This document shows positions 15,736 to 24,310 of a DNA stretch of 38,203 nucleotides, piece by piece. Source of the DNA: an uncultured Lachnospiraceae bacterium (GTDB taxonomy: Bacteria; Bacillota; Clostridia; Lachnospirales; Lachnospiraceae). Under the pieces are notes generated by a model. It was given only the letters and a program-made list of their open reading frames with translations. It searched no databases and was not told the DNA's origin. Position 1 is the stretch's first letter, and each line of letters starts with the position of its first letter. The stretch is from NCBI GenBank assembly GCA_947629585.1, contig CANREH010000020.1, positions 1-38,203 of the forward strand, given 5' to 3'. Made by a program: the position numbers and the translations under genes.

Positions 15736-17988
15736 TTAATAGTTTACCTTAATCCCCTTCTTTTTCGCATAGGCCGCCGCATAGCTTCCTTTCACCGCCT
15801 TAATTTTCAGGCTTTTGCACCCCTGGAACGAAGAGGCGGCAATCGACGATACTGCCCCTGTAAGGCGGACCGATTTCAATTTTTTACAGTTTTTAAATGT
15901 CTTCGCCCTGATTTTCCTGACGGATTTCATCCCGGTCACTTTTTTCAGGTTCTTACAGCCAAGAAACGCACTTTTTCCAATCACGGCTACATTCTTCCCG
16001 ACGGATAATGTTTTCACCGACTGATTTTTATAAAAAGCCTTCCCTGCAATCTGAGTTACCTTATAAACGGAATTTCCATATGGCACGGACGCCGCCACCG
16101 TAATCTTTTTGGCAGAGCTGTCCGCCGTTCCTGCCGCTGCCGCCTCGGTATCAGAAAGAATCCGGTAAATAATCCCTCCGCTGATAAACTGTTCCCCAAT
16201 GACAGAATCCTGTCCATTGGATACCGCAGAATCAGTACCGGAAACACCGGGCTCCCCTGCAGAATTTCCATTTTCCTGCGGAAATTTTTCTATATTTTCT
16301 GTATCGGTGTTTTCCCTGTCTGTATTTTCTGCACTGCTGTCTTCCCTGTCTGTATTTTCCGTATTGCTGTCTTCCTTATCTGTATTTTCTGCATTGCTGT
16401 CTTCCTTATCCGCATTTCCCTGATTTGTACCCTCATAACGGTATTCGTTCGCTGCCAAATCCGCAACTGCGTCATAGACATTGAGCATACCGCCCGTCGC
16501 AAGTTTCCCTGACAGCCCGGAAAGTGCTGTCGCATTGGCAAGAATCCGTTCCCTGACTGCAAGAATATCCGGATTTTTCGCATAGGCATATCCCATCGCA
16601 CAGGCTGCCGTCACCATCGGCGCCGCCATGGAAGTTCCTGACATATAAGCATAGGTCTCACCCGGCGTAGTGCTGTAAATATACATTCCCGGCGCCGCAA
16701 TATCCACCGTTTCCGCCCCATAATTAGAATACGGGCTTAACGTACCGTCATAATTTAAGTTCGCGACAGAAATAATATTATCAAAATCATAAGACGATGG
16801 ATACACGCCGTCCCTGTCATTATCCGTCCCATCATTTCCCGATGCCGTCACAAATAACATAGAGGAATTCTGAATTGCCGCTTTCATGGCTTTGTCATAG
16901 TCCTGATAGTAAAACGGAATATCGGATTCATTGATGCCAAAGCTCATATTGCAGATAACCGCGCCCTGTTCTTCCGCATACTCAATCGCCTTCACAATAT
17001 CCTCCGTCTCCCCGGCGCCTTCCGTCCCGCCCAGGACCTTCAGGCACATCAGCTCCACATCAGCATTGGAAGCAATTCCGGCAATTCCGGTTCCGTCCAT
17101 TGCGGCTGCAATCACGCCTGCCACATGGGTCCCGTGTTCATCTTCGTTTTCTGCATTGCCGCGGCTCCTTGCTGTCCCGACATAAATTTCATTGGAATCA
17201 TAGTAAAAATCCCATCCATAGACATCATCGATATACCCGTTGCCGTCGTCATCCAGCCCATTATCGGGGATCTCCCCGCTGTTAGTCCAAATATTGTCCT
17301 TAATCTGGGAATGACTGTAATCAATCCCCGTATCAATAACCGCTATTTTCACAGTCCTTCCGCCGCCCTGAAACTCGTTCCATGCCTTTACAGTATTCGT
17401 ATCAATCCCGGCAGCAGCGCTTGTTTTCATACTGGTTATCTCCCGGAAAGGATTGCCCATGATATCATCAAACCACCAAAAATCCCGGTCAAAGAAAGGG
17501 AAACGATATTCTGCTTCATTCTCCGGCGCTTCAAAAGTGCCGTCATTATAAGCCCACCACTGTTTGGAAAACTCACTTTCCGTTATATTCACCACATCCT
17601 CTGCGGAAGAACTGCTCATAACAGAATACCGGTAATTCGGCTGCACATATGCGACATTCTCATCCTCCGCAACCGCTTTCACCGCTTCCTCCAAATCTTC
17701 CCCGGGCTTCAATTCCACTTTATCGCACCAGTCAGTAATCTCCGTTTTCCTGGCGTCAAGCCCTGCCACCGCTTCCTTTTTTTCCTCCCGTCCGGCATCC
17801 TTCTCATAAATGACTAAAAATTCATCCGCATCATATTCTGACATATCGGTAACTGCTTTCTCTTCCAGGGAAGCTCCTGCAGCAGGCTCATGTTCCACAG
17901 ACGCGGCAAGCCCCGGAACATTTTCTCCCAGCGGAAACACCGCCAGCATTCCCGCAAGTGCCGCCGCCATTATTTTTTTTCGTTTCAA
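15736..17988 (-). CDS. Secreted subtilisin-like serine protease (S8) with C-terminal BspA-type leucine-rich repeats
   Basis: Extracellular protease of 750 residues. Layout: signal peptide (1-29), fervidolysin-type propeptide (about 52-123), and an S8 catalytic domain with Asp219 (VIDTGID), His285 (HGTHVAG), Asn385 (ASGNDG) and Ser453 (SGTSMAAP). A linker of imperfect 10-residue ENTDKEDSN-type repeats (about 525-575) leads to BspA/LRR_5-type repeats (about 640-740) such as IGKSAFLGCKNLKKV. No LPXTG motif is seen, so it is secreted or held by its repeats. The start is TTG at 17988, with AAGGGA 5 bases upstream; the next ATG lacks a site. The lipid kinase gene lies 15 bases upstream. Confidence 0.92.
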   Translation of the reverse strand: MKRKKIMAAALAGMLAVFPLGENVPGLAASVEHEPAAGASLEEKAVTDMSEYDADEFLVIYEKDAGREEKKEAVAGLDARKTEITDWCDKVELKPGEDLEEAVKAVAEDENVAYVQPNYRYSVMSSSSAEDVVNITESEFSKQWWAYNDGTFEAPENEAEYRFPFFDRDFWWFDDIMGNPFREITSMKTSAAAGIDTNTVKAWNEFQGGGRTVKIAVIDTGIDYSHSQIKDNIWTNSGEIPDNGLDDDGNGYIDDVYGWDFYYDSNEIYVGTARSRGNAENEDEHGTHVAGVIAAAMDGTGIAGIASNADVELMCLKVLGGTEGAGETEDIVKAIEYAEEQGAVICNMSFGINESDIPFYYQDYDKAMKAAIQNSSMLFVTASGNDGTDNDRDGVYPSSYDFDNIISVANLNYDGTLSPYSNYGAETVDIAAPGMYIYSTTPGETYAYMSGTSMAAPMVTAACAMGYAYAKNPDILAVRERILANATALSGLSGKLATGGMLNVYDAVADLAANEYRYEGTNQGNADKEDSNAENTDKEDSNTENTDREDSSAENTDRENTDTENIEKFPQENGNSAGEPGVSGTDSAVSNGQDSVIGEQFISGGIIYRILSDTEAAAAGTADSSAKKITVAASVPYGNSVYKVTQIAGKAFYKNQSVKTLSVGKNVAVIGKSAFLGCKNLKKVTGMKSVRKIRAKTFKNCKKLKSVRLTGAVSSIAASSFQGCKSLKIKAVKGSYAAAYAKKKGIKVNY
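16290..16420. repeat. Tandem 30-bp repeats inside the subtilase gene
   Basis: About four imperfect 30-base copies, each containing CTGTATTTTC and GCTGTCTTCC on the plus strand. They encode the Glu/Asp/Asn/Thr-rich linker between the protease and leucine-rich-repeat domains. Copies differ by single bases, so copy number could vary between strains. Confidence 0.8.
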
Positions 17989-18003
17989 AAAAATCCCTTC
18001 CTT

Positions 18004-18894
18004 CTAAACAGGAACAATAATAGACAATGCCTTATTATGGTTCCAAATCTCCGCTGTTTTCAAATCACCGCCAAACTCCCCATCCAACGTCCACGGAATT
18101 GTTGTCTCACTGGTAAATTTAATATGGTCTGTACGGAAAAAATGCATATATTCATTCTGTTCCTTGACAAGCAGCGCATTCATAATATTCTGCAGCTCCA
18201 TGATGTTCTTCGGCATTTTAATTAACAGCACCTCAAACATCCCGTCATTAAGCTTTACCTTCTTTCCGTAAAATCCCTTGATTCCCGCTACGGAATGAGA
18301 ATTGGTGATCATGACAAAAATAAAATCCGCCTCCAGAACTTCCCCGTCATGCTCCACACGCGCATGGTACGACTGGATATTCGGGACACGCTTCATTCCT
18401 TCCAGAATATAAGCCATTTTCCCGAGAAGATTCTTATACGCCTGCGGAGTATCATAGGACACCTCCGTAAATGCGCCAAATCCGGCAAAATAAGTAAAAT
18501 AACGCCCGTTAAAAGAACCGATGTCACAGGAGTACGGAACTCCTTCCACAATCATTTCCGCCGCTCTTATCATGTTTTTGGGAATCTTTAAGCTGCTCGC
18601 AAAATCATTGACCGTTCCTGCCGGAATATACCCGCAGACAGGCGGGTCTTCCAGATTCATCAGCCCGTCCACCGCTTCATTCAATGTCCCGTCCCCGCCG
18701 GAACAGACCACCAAATCATACTCTTCCCCGTCCCGCAGAATCCGCTGCGTCGCGTCCTGCTGCTGCCTGGTCGGGTAGATCGTCACATCATAGCCAGCCC
18801 CGGAAAAAATCTGGATAATCTCAGAAATCTTATTCTTTATCAGTTCTTTTCCCGCATGTGGATTATAGACAAATAATAACTTTTTTTCCTCCAT
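18004..18894 (-). CDS. Diacylglycerol kinase-family lipid kinase (YegS/DgkB type)
   Basis: Cytoplasmic or membrane-associated lipid kinase, 296 residues. Family motifs are YNPHAGK near the N-terminus, the nucleotide-binding CSGGDGTLNEAVDGL and PAGTVNDFA. In Firmicutes DgkB recycles diacylglycerol released by lipoteichoic acid synthesis, and other members act on undecaprenol or unknown lipids. Specificity cannot be fixed here. The ribosome binding site is weak (AAAGG about 12 bases before ATG). It is divergent from queA and likely co-transcribed with the subtilase gene. Confidence 0.88.
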   Translation of the reverse strand: MEEKKLLFVYNPHAGKELIKNKISEIIQIFSGAGYDVTIYPTRQQQDATQRILRDGEEYDLVVCSGGDGTLNEAVDGLMNLEDPPVCGYIPAGTVNDFASSLKIPKNMIRAAEMIVEGVPYSCDIGSFNGRYFTYFAGFGAFTEVSYDTPQAYKNLLGKMAYILEGMKRVPNIQSYHARVEHDGEVLEADFIFVMITNSHSVAGIKGFYGKKVKLNDGMFEVLLIKMPKNIMELQNIMNALLVKEQNEYMHFFRTDHIKFTSETTIPWTLDGEFGGDLKTAEIWNHNKALSIIVPV

Positions 18895-19016
18895 ACTATG
18901 TAATTACCTTTAAATTTTCCTTTCTAAATGTATAAATCCATCTGATCTTAGCATAAAATCGTGTCTTTCCTGTGAACTCTTTTTCCTCTCACAGAAAATT
19001 TCTTTGTAAAATCCTA

Positions 19017-19045
19017 TGGATTTTTTTCCCGCTTCCCTGTATAAT
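19017..19045 (+). promoter_or_regulatory. Probable queA promoter
   Basis: A perfect TATAAT (19040-19045) lies 39 bases before the queA start. The -35 region at 17 bases upstream is poor (TGGATT), so the call rests mainly on the -10 box and its position. Confidence 0.45.
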
Positions 19046-19084
19046 GAACAAAGACTCAAAAATATGCCAAAGAAAGGACAAGCC

Positions 19085-20110
19085 ATGCAGACCAAAGATT
19101 TTTATTATGATCTTCCGCAGGAATTGATTGCCCAGGACCCGTTAGAGGACCGCTCCGGCTCCCGCCTGATGGTTCTGGATAAACATACAGGAAATTATGA
19201 ACATACCACCTTCCGGAATATCCTCTCCTATCTTCGGAAAGGGGACTGCCTTGTACTGAACGATACTAAAGTAATCCCTGCCCGGCTGTACGGAACAAGG
19301 GAAGCTACCGGGGGAAAAGTAGAAATCCTTCTGTTAAAACGCCGGGAACATGATATCTGGGAAACGTTAGTAAAGCCCGGAAAAAAGGCAAAGCCCGGAA
19401 CGGCTCTTCTCTTCGGCGGCGGCATTCTGAAAGGAACGGTATTAGAAACCGTCGAAGAAGGCAACCGGCTGATACAGTTTTCCTATGACGGCATTTTTGA
19501 AGAGATTTTAGATCAGATCGGACAAATGCCGCTTCCGCCCTATATCACGCATAAGCTGAAAGACAAAAACCGTTACCAGACCGTCTATGCCGCCCGTGAA
19601 GGCTCCGCTGCCGCTCCGACCGCAGGGCTGCACTTTACCAAAGAGCTCCTGCAGCAGGCAGAAGATCGCGGCATAACAATCGCTAAGGTTACGCTTCATG
19701 TCGGCCTCGGCACTTTCCGCCCGGTCAAAGTCGAAGATGTGGAGAAGCACCATATGCACTCAGAATATTACCAGGTGACAGAAGAAGCTGCCAGCATCAT
19801 CAACCAGACAAAACAGGCAGGCGGCAGAATCATCTGCGTCGGCACGACAAGCTGCCGGACCGTGGAATCTGCATCCGACGATCAGGGGATCGTCCATGCC
19901 GGGAACGGGAATACGAATATTTTCATCTATCCAGGATACCGCTTCAAAGTCCTGGACGGGCTGATCACCAATTTCCACCTGCCGGAATCCACGCTTTTAA
20001 TGCTTGTCTCCGCACTGGCGGGAAAAGATGCCATTATGGACGCCTATCAGGAAGCTGTCAATAAACGTTATCGCTTCTTTTCTTTTGGGGACGCGATGTT
20101 TATAAATTGA
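19085..20110 (+). CDS. queA: S-adenosylmethionine:tRNA ribosyltransferase-isomerase
   Basis: Transfers and isomerises the ribosyl group of S-adenosylmethionine onto preQ1-modified tRNA, making epoxyqueuosine. Diagnostic segments are [15 protein letters not shown] at the start, [23 protein letters not shown] and [22 protein letters not shown] at 19085 has AAAGG 7 bases upstream; the longer open frame would begin before the promoter's -10 box. The 341-residue length is normal. No other queuosine gene is in the window. A strong terminator follows, and the prophage begins just beyond it. Confidence 0.96.
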   Translation: MQTKDFYYDLPQELIAQDPLEDRSGSRLMVLDKHTGNYEHTTFRNILSYLRKGDCLVLNDTKVIPARLYGTREATGGKVEILLLKRREHDIWETLVKPGKKAKPGTALLFGGGILKGTVLETVEEGNRLIQFSYDGIFEEILDQIGQMPLPPYITHKLKDKNRYQTVYAAREGSAAAPTAGLHFTKELLQQAEDRGITIAKVTLHVGLGTFRPVKVEDVEKHHMHSEYYQVTEEAASIINQTKQAGGRIICVGTTSCRTVESASDDQGIVHAGNGNTNIFIYPGYRFKVLDGLITNFHLPESTLLMLVSALAGKDAIMDAYQEAVNKRYRFFSFGDAMFIN

Positions 20111-20176
20111 AACAAAATATTACATTTGTGAAGTATTAAGTATCACCACTAAAATTTTTCAAGTTACTAATTCAGA

Positions 20177-20220
20177 AAAATGGATTACTGACACATTTAT
20201 AAACGCCAGTAATCCATTTT
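20177..20220 (+). terminator. Terminator after queA
   Basis: Perfect 14-bp stem AAAATGGATTACTG/CAGTAATCCATTTT with a 16-base loop. It is the last clearly chromosomal signal before the prophage genes. The rest of 20111-20317 is AT-rich with no ORF, and no attachment-site repeat could be paired within the window. Confidence 0.75.
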
Positions 20221-20317
20221 ATACATTCTACAAATACTTTCTATTATTTTTTTATTATGTATTACCAGAAATACTAAGTAATATCTACTGTTATTTCTTT
20301 CTAATTTCTTTAATTTA

Positions 20318-20560
20318 TCAGCACCATTTTATCTTCTCAGCTTGTCCGATTGCCTGCACGATGTCATCAGCTTTCTTTTTCCCTATCCCTTTTATTTCCA
20401 GAATAGCTTTGCGGACCTCCTCCTCGGACAATCCCTCCGCTGCTTTCTTCCCTGCCTCATATCCTCTTTGATAAATATTTCTGCAGAAATCACTCATTTG
20501 CCCGTGGTCCATCTTCTTGACATCCTTGTATATTTTTCGATTCAGCTCATATTTCTTCAC
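20318..20560 (-). CDS. Small helix-hairpin-helix protein (prophage)
   Basis: An 80-residue protein with a C-terminal helix-hairpin-helix motif, ILEIKGIGKKKADDIVQAI, of the kind that grips DNA backbones non-specifically. The rest is charged and helical. Start is GTG at 20560, with GGAGG 7 bases upstream, overlapping the upstream stop codon as GTGA. A longer reading from ATG at 20575 overlaps its own ribosome site. It is the last gene of the early operon and lies next to queA. Its position with ssb suggests a replication or recombination accessory role (inference). Confidence 0.7.
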   Translation of the reverse strand: MKKYELNRKIYKDVKKMDHGQMSDFCRNIYQRGYEAGKKAAEGLSEEEVRKAILEIKGIGKKKADDIVQAIGQAEKIKWC

Positions 20561-20871
20561 TCTTTCGCCTCCCATAATCCCATCATATCCTCGGCCACAG
20601 ATATGTTGAAAGTCGCCTCAAACCAGTGCCATATTTCTTCCCTATGCGTTCCTACAGGGAAACCGAAAAATTCATCCTCGATCTTTTCGGTTTCCGGATC
20701 AATAGTAATACAGCCCAGCTTTTCCCATAAATCTTCTATGTGTCTCAGTTGGAACAATTCCTCTTCCATATCTGCCAGCTCTACGCCTTCATGTTCCGCC
20801 TTGTAATTCATCAGGGATGTCTCCAGTTCTACTATGCGGTTATGTATTTTTTTATCCTTCCTCATTTTCAT
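20557..20871 (-). CDS. Phage early protein of unknown function
   Basis: A 104-residue cytoplasmic protein I do not recognise as a named domain. The N-terminal half is a predicted coiled coil (RKDKKIHNRIVELETSL onward). The C-terminal half has a conserved-looking block FGFPVGTHREEIWHWFE. Start at ATG 20871 is supported by GGGAG 5 bases upstream and overlaps the end of the previous gene by 20 bases, giving a tightly coupled cluster. Confidence 0.65.
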   Translation of the reverse strand: MKMRKDKKIHNRIVELETSLMNYKAEHEGVELADMEEELFQLRHIEDLWEKLGCITIDPETEKIEDEFFGFPVGTHREEIWHWFEATFNISVAEDMMGLWEAKE

Positions 20872-21586
20872 ATACACTCCCATCCAAATTATAGACAGCA
20901 TTGCTTGGCACAAGGTTTCTTTCGTTCAGGTATTCACAATACGCCCTGCATTCCTCCTCTGTAGTGAAAAATACCGTTCCCTGTTCTTTGATTTTCTCTA
21001 CCTCATCGAAACTTGTCCCAGGCTCTATTGTCCTTTCTAAATACACACTTGGCGCGTAATCAAGTATATAATACTGATTATCTCTCTTCCCGCAAGCCCT
21101 GTACCAAGCAGCAATTCCCGTATTCCTGTCTGCTATTTCATACATTGCCATTCTCTTAGGGAGCATCACGCGTGTCTTTGAGTTTGAACATTTACACTCA
21201 TCTTTTATCTTTTTTCCGGATGGCAATGTAACTTCAATTCTTCTGTCCTTATCGCACTTATCGCACTTTTGCCCATACAGATAATTCCATGTTGTAGTCC
21301 ATAAAAATATCTTATACTGCTCCATTATCTCCTGCGCCCTCATGCGCCTGGCTTTCTGTTCTGCCTCGGAAATCTTTCTGCCACATTCCTGTTTTTTCTT
21401 TTCATAGTCCCTTTTTACCTGCTCAAAATGTTCTTTTATTCCCTGCAGGTTTTTATTTTCAGCTCTCAGCCTTTCCATTTCCTCAATAAATTCTTTCTTT
21501 ACAGACTTTGCAATGCTTTCTTTAAACTCATCCATCCGCATTTCAAATTCTGACGGTTCATCATAAAAATCATTATCATAATACAT
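20852..21586 (-). CDS. Coiled-coil phage protein with Cys-rich zinc-binding-like segment
   Basis: 244 residues, function not recognised. Residues about 15-90 form a long charged coiled coil. Around 105-132 there are paired cysteines (KCDKCDKD and ECKCS) that could bind zinc. The C-terminal region is a mixed fold. A full AGGAGG ribosome site precedes the ATG. It lies between ssb and a small unknown gene in the early operon. Confidence 0.7.
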   Translation of the reverse strand: MYYDNDFYDEPSEFEMRMDEFKESIAKSVKKEFIEEMERLRAENKNLQGIKEHFEQVKRDYEKKKQECGRKISEAEQKARRMRAQEIMEQYKIFLWTTTWNYLYGQKCDKCDKDRRIEVTLPSGKKIKDECKCSNSKTRVMLPKRMAMYEIADRNTGIAAWYRACGKRDNQYYILDYAPSVYLERTIEPGTSFDEVEKIKEQGTVFFTTEEECRAYCEYLNERNLVPSNAVYNLDGSVYENEEG

Positions 21587-21603
21587 AGACAGTGTACCTC
21601 CTT

Positions 21604-22053
21604 TTATAAATCAAATGGCAGTGTGTCAGCAATATCATCCGGGACATCCATGAATCCGTCCTTAGCGGCCGGAGCAGGCAACGGGCTGCTGCTGCCGGAA
21701 TCACCGGAACTGTTCCTGCTCCCTTGGCCTGCCGCCTTGCTTTCGGCAAACTCCTGATCTTCTACGATGATGTCCGTAACGTAAACTTTCCTTCCCTCCT
21801 TGTTTGTGTAGCTGCCAGTCTGGATACGTCCAGTAATGGCAATTTTTATCCCTTTGGAAAGGTATTTCTCAGCAAACTCGGCGCCCTTTCCAAATACCAC
21901 GCATCCAATAAAATCAGCTTCCTGTCCGCCGTCCTTTTTAAACCGGCGGTCCACCGCAAGGGTATACCTTGCAACGCAGGTACTGTTTACATTTTGCGAG
22001 TAGCTGATTTCTGGATCTCGGCATAACCTGCCAATTAAAATTACTTTGTTCAT
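21604..22053 (-). CDS. ssb: Single-stranded DNA-binding protein (phage-encoded)
   Basis: OB-fold SSB, 149 residues. It starts MNKVILIGRLCRDPEI, contains the RRFKKDGGQEADFIGCVVFGK region, and ends in the acidic tip DTLPFDL that recruits replication and repair partners. A flexible Gly/Ser/Pro linker precedes the tip. This is probably a phage copy separate from the host gene, because it is not beside rpsF/rpsR. It is likely used in phage DNA replication or recombination. Confidence 0.93.
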   Translation of the reverse strand: MNKVILIGRLCRDPEISYSQNVNSTCVARYTLAVDRRFKKDGGQEADFIGCVVFGKGAEFAEKYLSKGIKIAITGRIQTGSYTNKEGRKVYVTDIIVEDQEFAESKAAGQGSRNSSGDSGSSSPLPAPAAKDGFMDVPDDIADTLPFDL

Positions 22054-22102
22054 AATTTCTCCTTTTCTTCATATAGCTTCTTAACAGCAGACAAAACAGA
22101 CG

Positions 22103-23197
22103 TCAGTTTTCAGAATCCAGTTTACGGTAAAAAGCGGAGCGGAAGCCGATGTGCCAGCCCACATCCGAACGGGGATTGTTCAGGCTGACATAGAACACGC
22201 CCGCGCCGGCACCATAGCTCCAGCCGCCCCCGCAAAGCGGCAAACGTTCACCATCTGTATCTGCATACAGATAGGTTCTCGGTTCGCCGGGATACAGACC
22301 GAGTTCTTTCATCTCCTCAGTGATGTGGAAATCGAATCTCACATTTTCCCATATACAGTAATCGCATCCATTACTCCCATCAAGTTCCCCACCATTATTT
22401 GTAAACAAAATACCCTCCGTTGCATCAATGCAGATTGGCTTTCCCTCTGAAAGCATTGTTTTCCATTCTCCGCTTTCTGTTGAGAGATCAACCACAGCAG
22501 CATCGTTGTCCGAAATAAACTGCAAAGCTCCATTCATAAGCCGCAGTCCTGCAAACCATTCCCAGATGTTGCCACAAAGATCTGATACGCCAAACGGCGT
22601 ATGGTCGTGGTTCCAAGACGCAGGACCGGAGCCGGCCAGAGTCTTTCCTTCTCCGTATATTTCTCCCTTTTCAGAATCGTCTCCGTGCCACTTCCCACGA
22701 TTCGTATTACCATGAGGAAACACGCCGTCCCTCTTGCAGAGATTGGCAAGAAGCCCTCTCTCTGCGGCAGTCCACAGATGCCATCCTTCTCCCTTGCTCC
22801 GGCAAGCCTCCACAGCTTCATCAAATGCAACACCAGTCTTCGGCTTCTGCATTGGAAGGGAATACGCCTTTTTGTTGATGACAGTATTCGGATACTTGTT
22901 TATGTAAATTTCATCATAAACCTGCCCGTCTATAATAAATGCAGGATGGACTTTTTCTGAACCTCCGAACAGTTCATCATTAGTAGTTCTTGAGAACCGC
23001 ACCATGATGGACGGGATTCCTGCCTTGTCGTAAATAACAACATTATCCGTCCTGAATGGCTCAAATTCCGGCATATTGATAAATGCGCTGCATCCGCTCT
23101 CCCCGATTGTGATTGAAGGTGCGAGACATTTTCCTTCACTGTCCTTCTGTTTGCAGTTCCGTGTGCATTTTACTTCCATTGCCATTTCCTTATTCAT
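22103..23197 (-). CDS. FGE/C-type-lectin-fold protein, likely target of a diversity-generating retroelement
   Basis: A 364-residue protein with a Cys-rich N-terminus and a formylglycine-generating-enzyme/C-type lectin fold. Landmarks are GWHLWTAAERGLLANL, GVSDLCGNIWEW and the C-terminal end LCGGGWSYGAGAGVF through IGFRSAFYRKL. This C-terminal pattern is typical of retroelement-diversified ligand-binding proteins. Several codons in the last 40 residues are NNC/NNT forms reachable from AAC/AAT by changing only adenines. No reverse transcriptase or template repeat was found in the window. Start at 23197 is chosen because GGAG lies 8 bases upstream; the upstream ATG is too close. It sits between ssb and early genes rather than tail genes. 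Confidence 0.8.
   Translation of the reverse strand: MNKEMAMEVKCTRNCKQKDSEGKCLAPSITIGESGCSAFINMPEFEPFRTDNVVIYDKAGIPSIMVRFSRTTNDELFGGSEKVHPAFIIDGQVYDEIYINKYPNTVINKKAYSLPMQKPKTGVAFDEAVEACRSKGEGWHLWTAAERGLLANLCKRDGVFPHGNTNRGKWHGDDSEKGEIYGEGKTLAGSGPASWNHDHTPFGVSDLCGNIWEWFAGLRLMNGALQFISDNDAAVVDLSTESGEWKTMLSEGKPICIDATEGILFTNNGGELDGSNGCDYCIWENVRFDFHITEEMKELGLYPGEPRTYLYADTDGERLPLCGGGWSYGAGAGVFYVSLNNPRSDVGWHIGFRSAFYRKLDSEN
22115..22230 (-). other. Putative variable region (VR) of the retroelement target gene
   Basis: Minus-strand codons after the GGGG-rich stretch read TGG AGC TAT GGT, then GTC AGC CTG, then TCG GAT GTG GGC TGG CAC, then ATC GGC TTC CGC. The non-conserved positions (AGC, TAT, GGC, AGC, GAT, GGC, CAC) all fit adenine-targeted change of an AAC/AAT template, while framework codons stay fixed. 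The template repeat is not in the window, so this is inferred from codon pattern. Confidence 0.6.
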
Positions 23198-23251
23198 TTT
23201 CATCTCTCCTCTGCTTCTGCCGGGCGGCTTAATGCCGTCCAATAGTTTCTT

Positions 23252-23338
23252 TTATCCATCACTTTCATCCAAATTCACACCATTGATGGCTACAGCTCTA
23301 AACGCTGCACCATCTTTTCCTTTTCTGCACCAAAACAT
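23252..23338 (-). CDS. Possible 28-residue small protein
   Basis: A short frame, MFWCRKGKDGAAFRAVAING and eight more residues, starts 5 bases after the stop of the upstream gene, with GGTGG about 10 bases before its ATG. It fills the only gap of the early operon in this part. Function unknown; the call rests on position and open frame only. Confidence 0.4.
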   Translation of the reverse strand: MFWCRKGKDGAAFRAVAINGVNLDESDG

Positions 23339-23343
23339 TTTTA

Positions 23344-24261
23344 TTATTCCACCAGTTCTTCCATCTTCTTGATAACAGTCCCGAGGACATATTCGGAATT
23401 TCTGTTGAGAATCCTCTGCCATGCCTGGCTGCTCGGCGCCCACCGGAATCCATTGCTTTTCAGAATTTCCCTCACTTCTGGCTCTGGCTTTCCATCGAAG
23501 ATGAGCTGCAGCCTCATCGCTTCTGTATTCCTCACAATCTTGAAGAACCTGCATTCCTCTTCCCATGTCCCCTGTTCTTTTACAGATTTTAAGGATTTCA
23601 GCCTTTCCTCCACTCTGCGGATATTTGCATTGTTATTCTGCAGTGCATAACTTGGAAATCCAATCCTCCCGCAAAAATCCGGTTTCCGTAACTCTAAAAT
23701 CTGATTTTCAGAAAATCCAAGCTCTTTCAGTTTTTCATTTCCTTCTTCCGTGTTTTTCATCCGGACCGCCTTATTTGCCGCCTTCATTTTTTCCTGTACG
23801 GCTTTCAGCCCGTCCAGTTTCTTTTCTAATTTCTCAACCGCATCCTTGTTTCCAGATACAATAATTTCTTTCCCGTATAAAATGCTCTTCATTTTTTCCA
23901 GGATTTCCTGTATCTCTTTAAACTGCTGATAATTTCTGTCGGATGCTGCGTTCTGCTTTTCCTTTTTCTTAACCGGAAAGTTCCCTGCTCCAGAAATCAT
24001 CACGGACGGACACATCATGCCAATGCGACTGGCATCATTTAGATTCTCCGCCATCTTTCTTGAATACATCTCCGCCAGCTCATATACCCTCTCTGCCTCA
24101 TCTGGCCTTGCCTCTGCTACCTTATCTGCCAAGTCATACGCCTCGTCCACATAATGCCGGTATTCTGCCGTCTTGCTCCCTTCCTGATAATCACGAAATG
24201 ACATCATATTATGTGCTGTCTTAGCCGCTTCCTCATTGATACTGTAGTAAATTCTTTCCAT
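23344..24261 (-). CDS. Phage/mobile-element protein with C-terminal GFRWAP-AWQR motif
   Basis: 305 residues, mostly helical and charged. The C-terminus (IFDGKPEPEVREILKSNGFR, then WAPSSQAWQR and LNRNSEYVL) is a recurrent signature of proteins on gut phages and plasmids, sometimes at the end of DUF3560-like or large polyvalent proteins. I cannot assign a biochemical role. Start at 24261 is preferred: AGGAGG is 9 bases away, while the ATG at 24270 directly abuts it. Confidence 0.65.
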   Translation of the reverse strand: MERIYYSINEEAAKTAHNMMSFRDYQEGSKTAEYRHYVDEAYDLADKVAEARPDEAERVYELAEMYSRKMAENLNDASRIGMMCPSVMISGAGNFPVKKKEKQNAASDRNYQQFKEIQEILEKMKSILYGKEIIVSGNKDAVEKLEKKLDGLKAVQEKMKAANKAVRMKNTEEGNEKLKELGFSENQILELRKPDFCGRIGFPSYALQNNNANIRRVEERLKSLKSVKEQGTWEEECRFFKIVRNTEAMRLQLIFDGKPEPEVREILKSNGFRWAPSSQAWQRILNRNSEYVLGTVIKKMEELVE

Positions 24262-24310
24262 ATCTAACATCCTCCTATAATTTAAAAGTTTTATCTTTAA
24301 CCTATCTTAT

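Noticed and set aside
16290..16420. Regular repeats suggestive of a CRISPR array
   Set aside because: The 30-base units are contiguous without spacers and keep the subtilase reading frame.
17125..17817. 230-codon open frame on the plus strand
   Set aside because: It lies fully antisense to the well-supported subtilase gene, has no ribosome site and no recognisable motif.
23252..23566. 104-codon version of the small frame near 23.3 kb
   Set aside because: Most of it overlaps the preceding gene out of frame; only the last 28 codons (23252-23338) are plausible.
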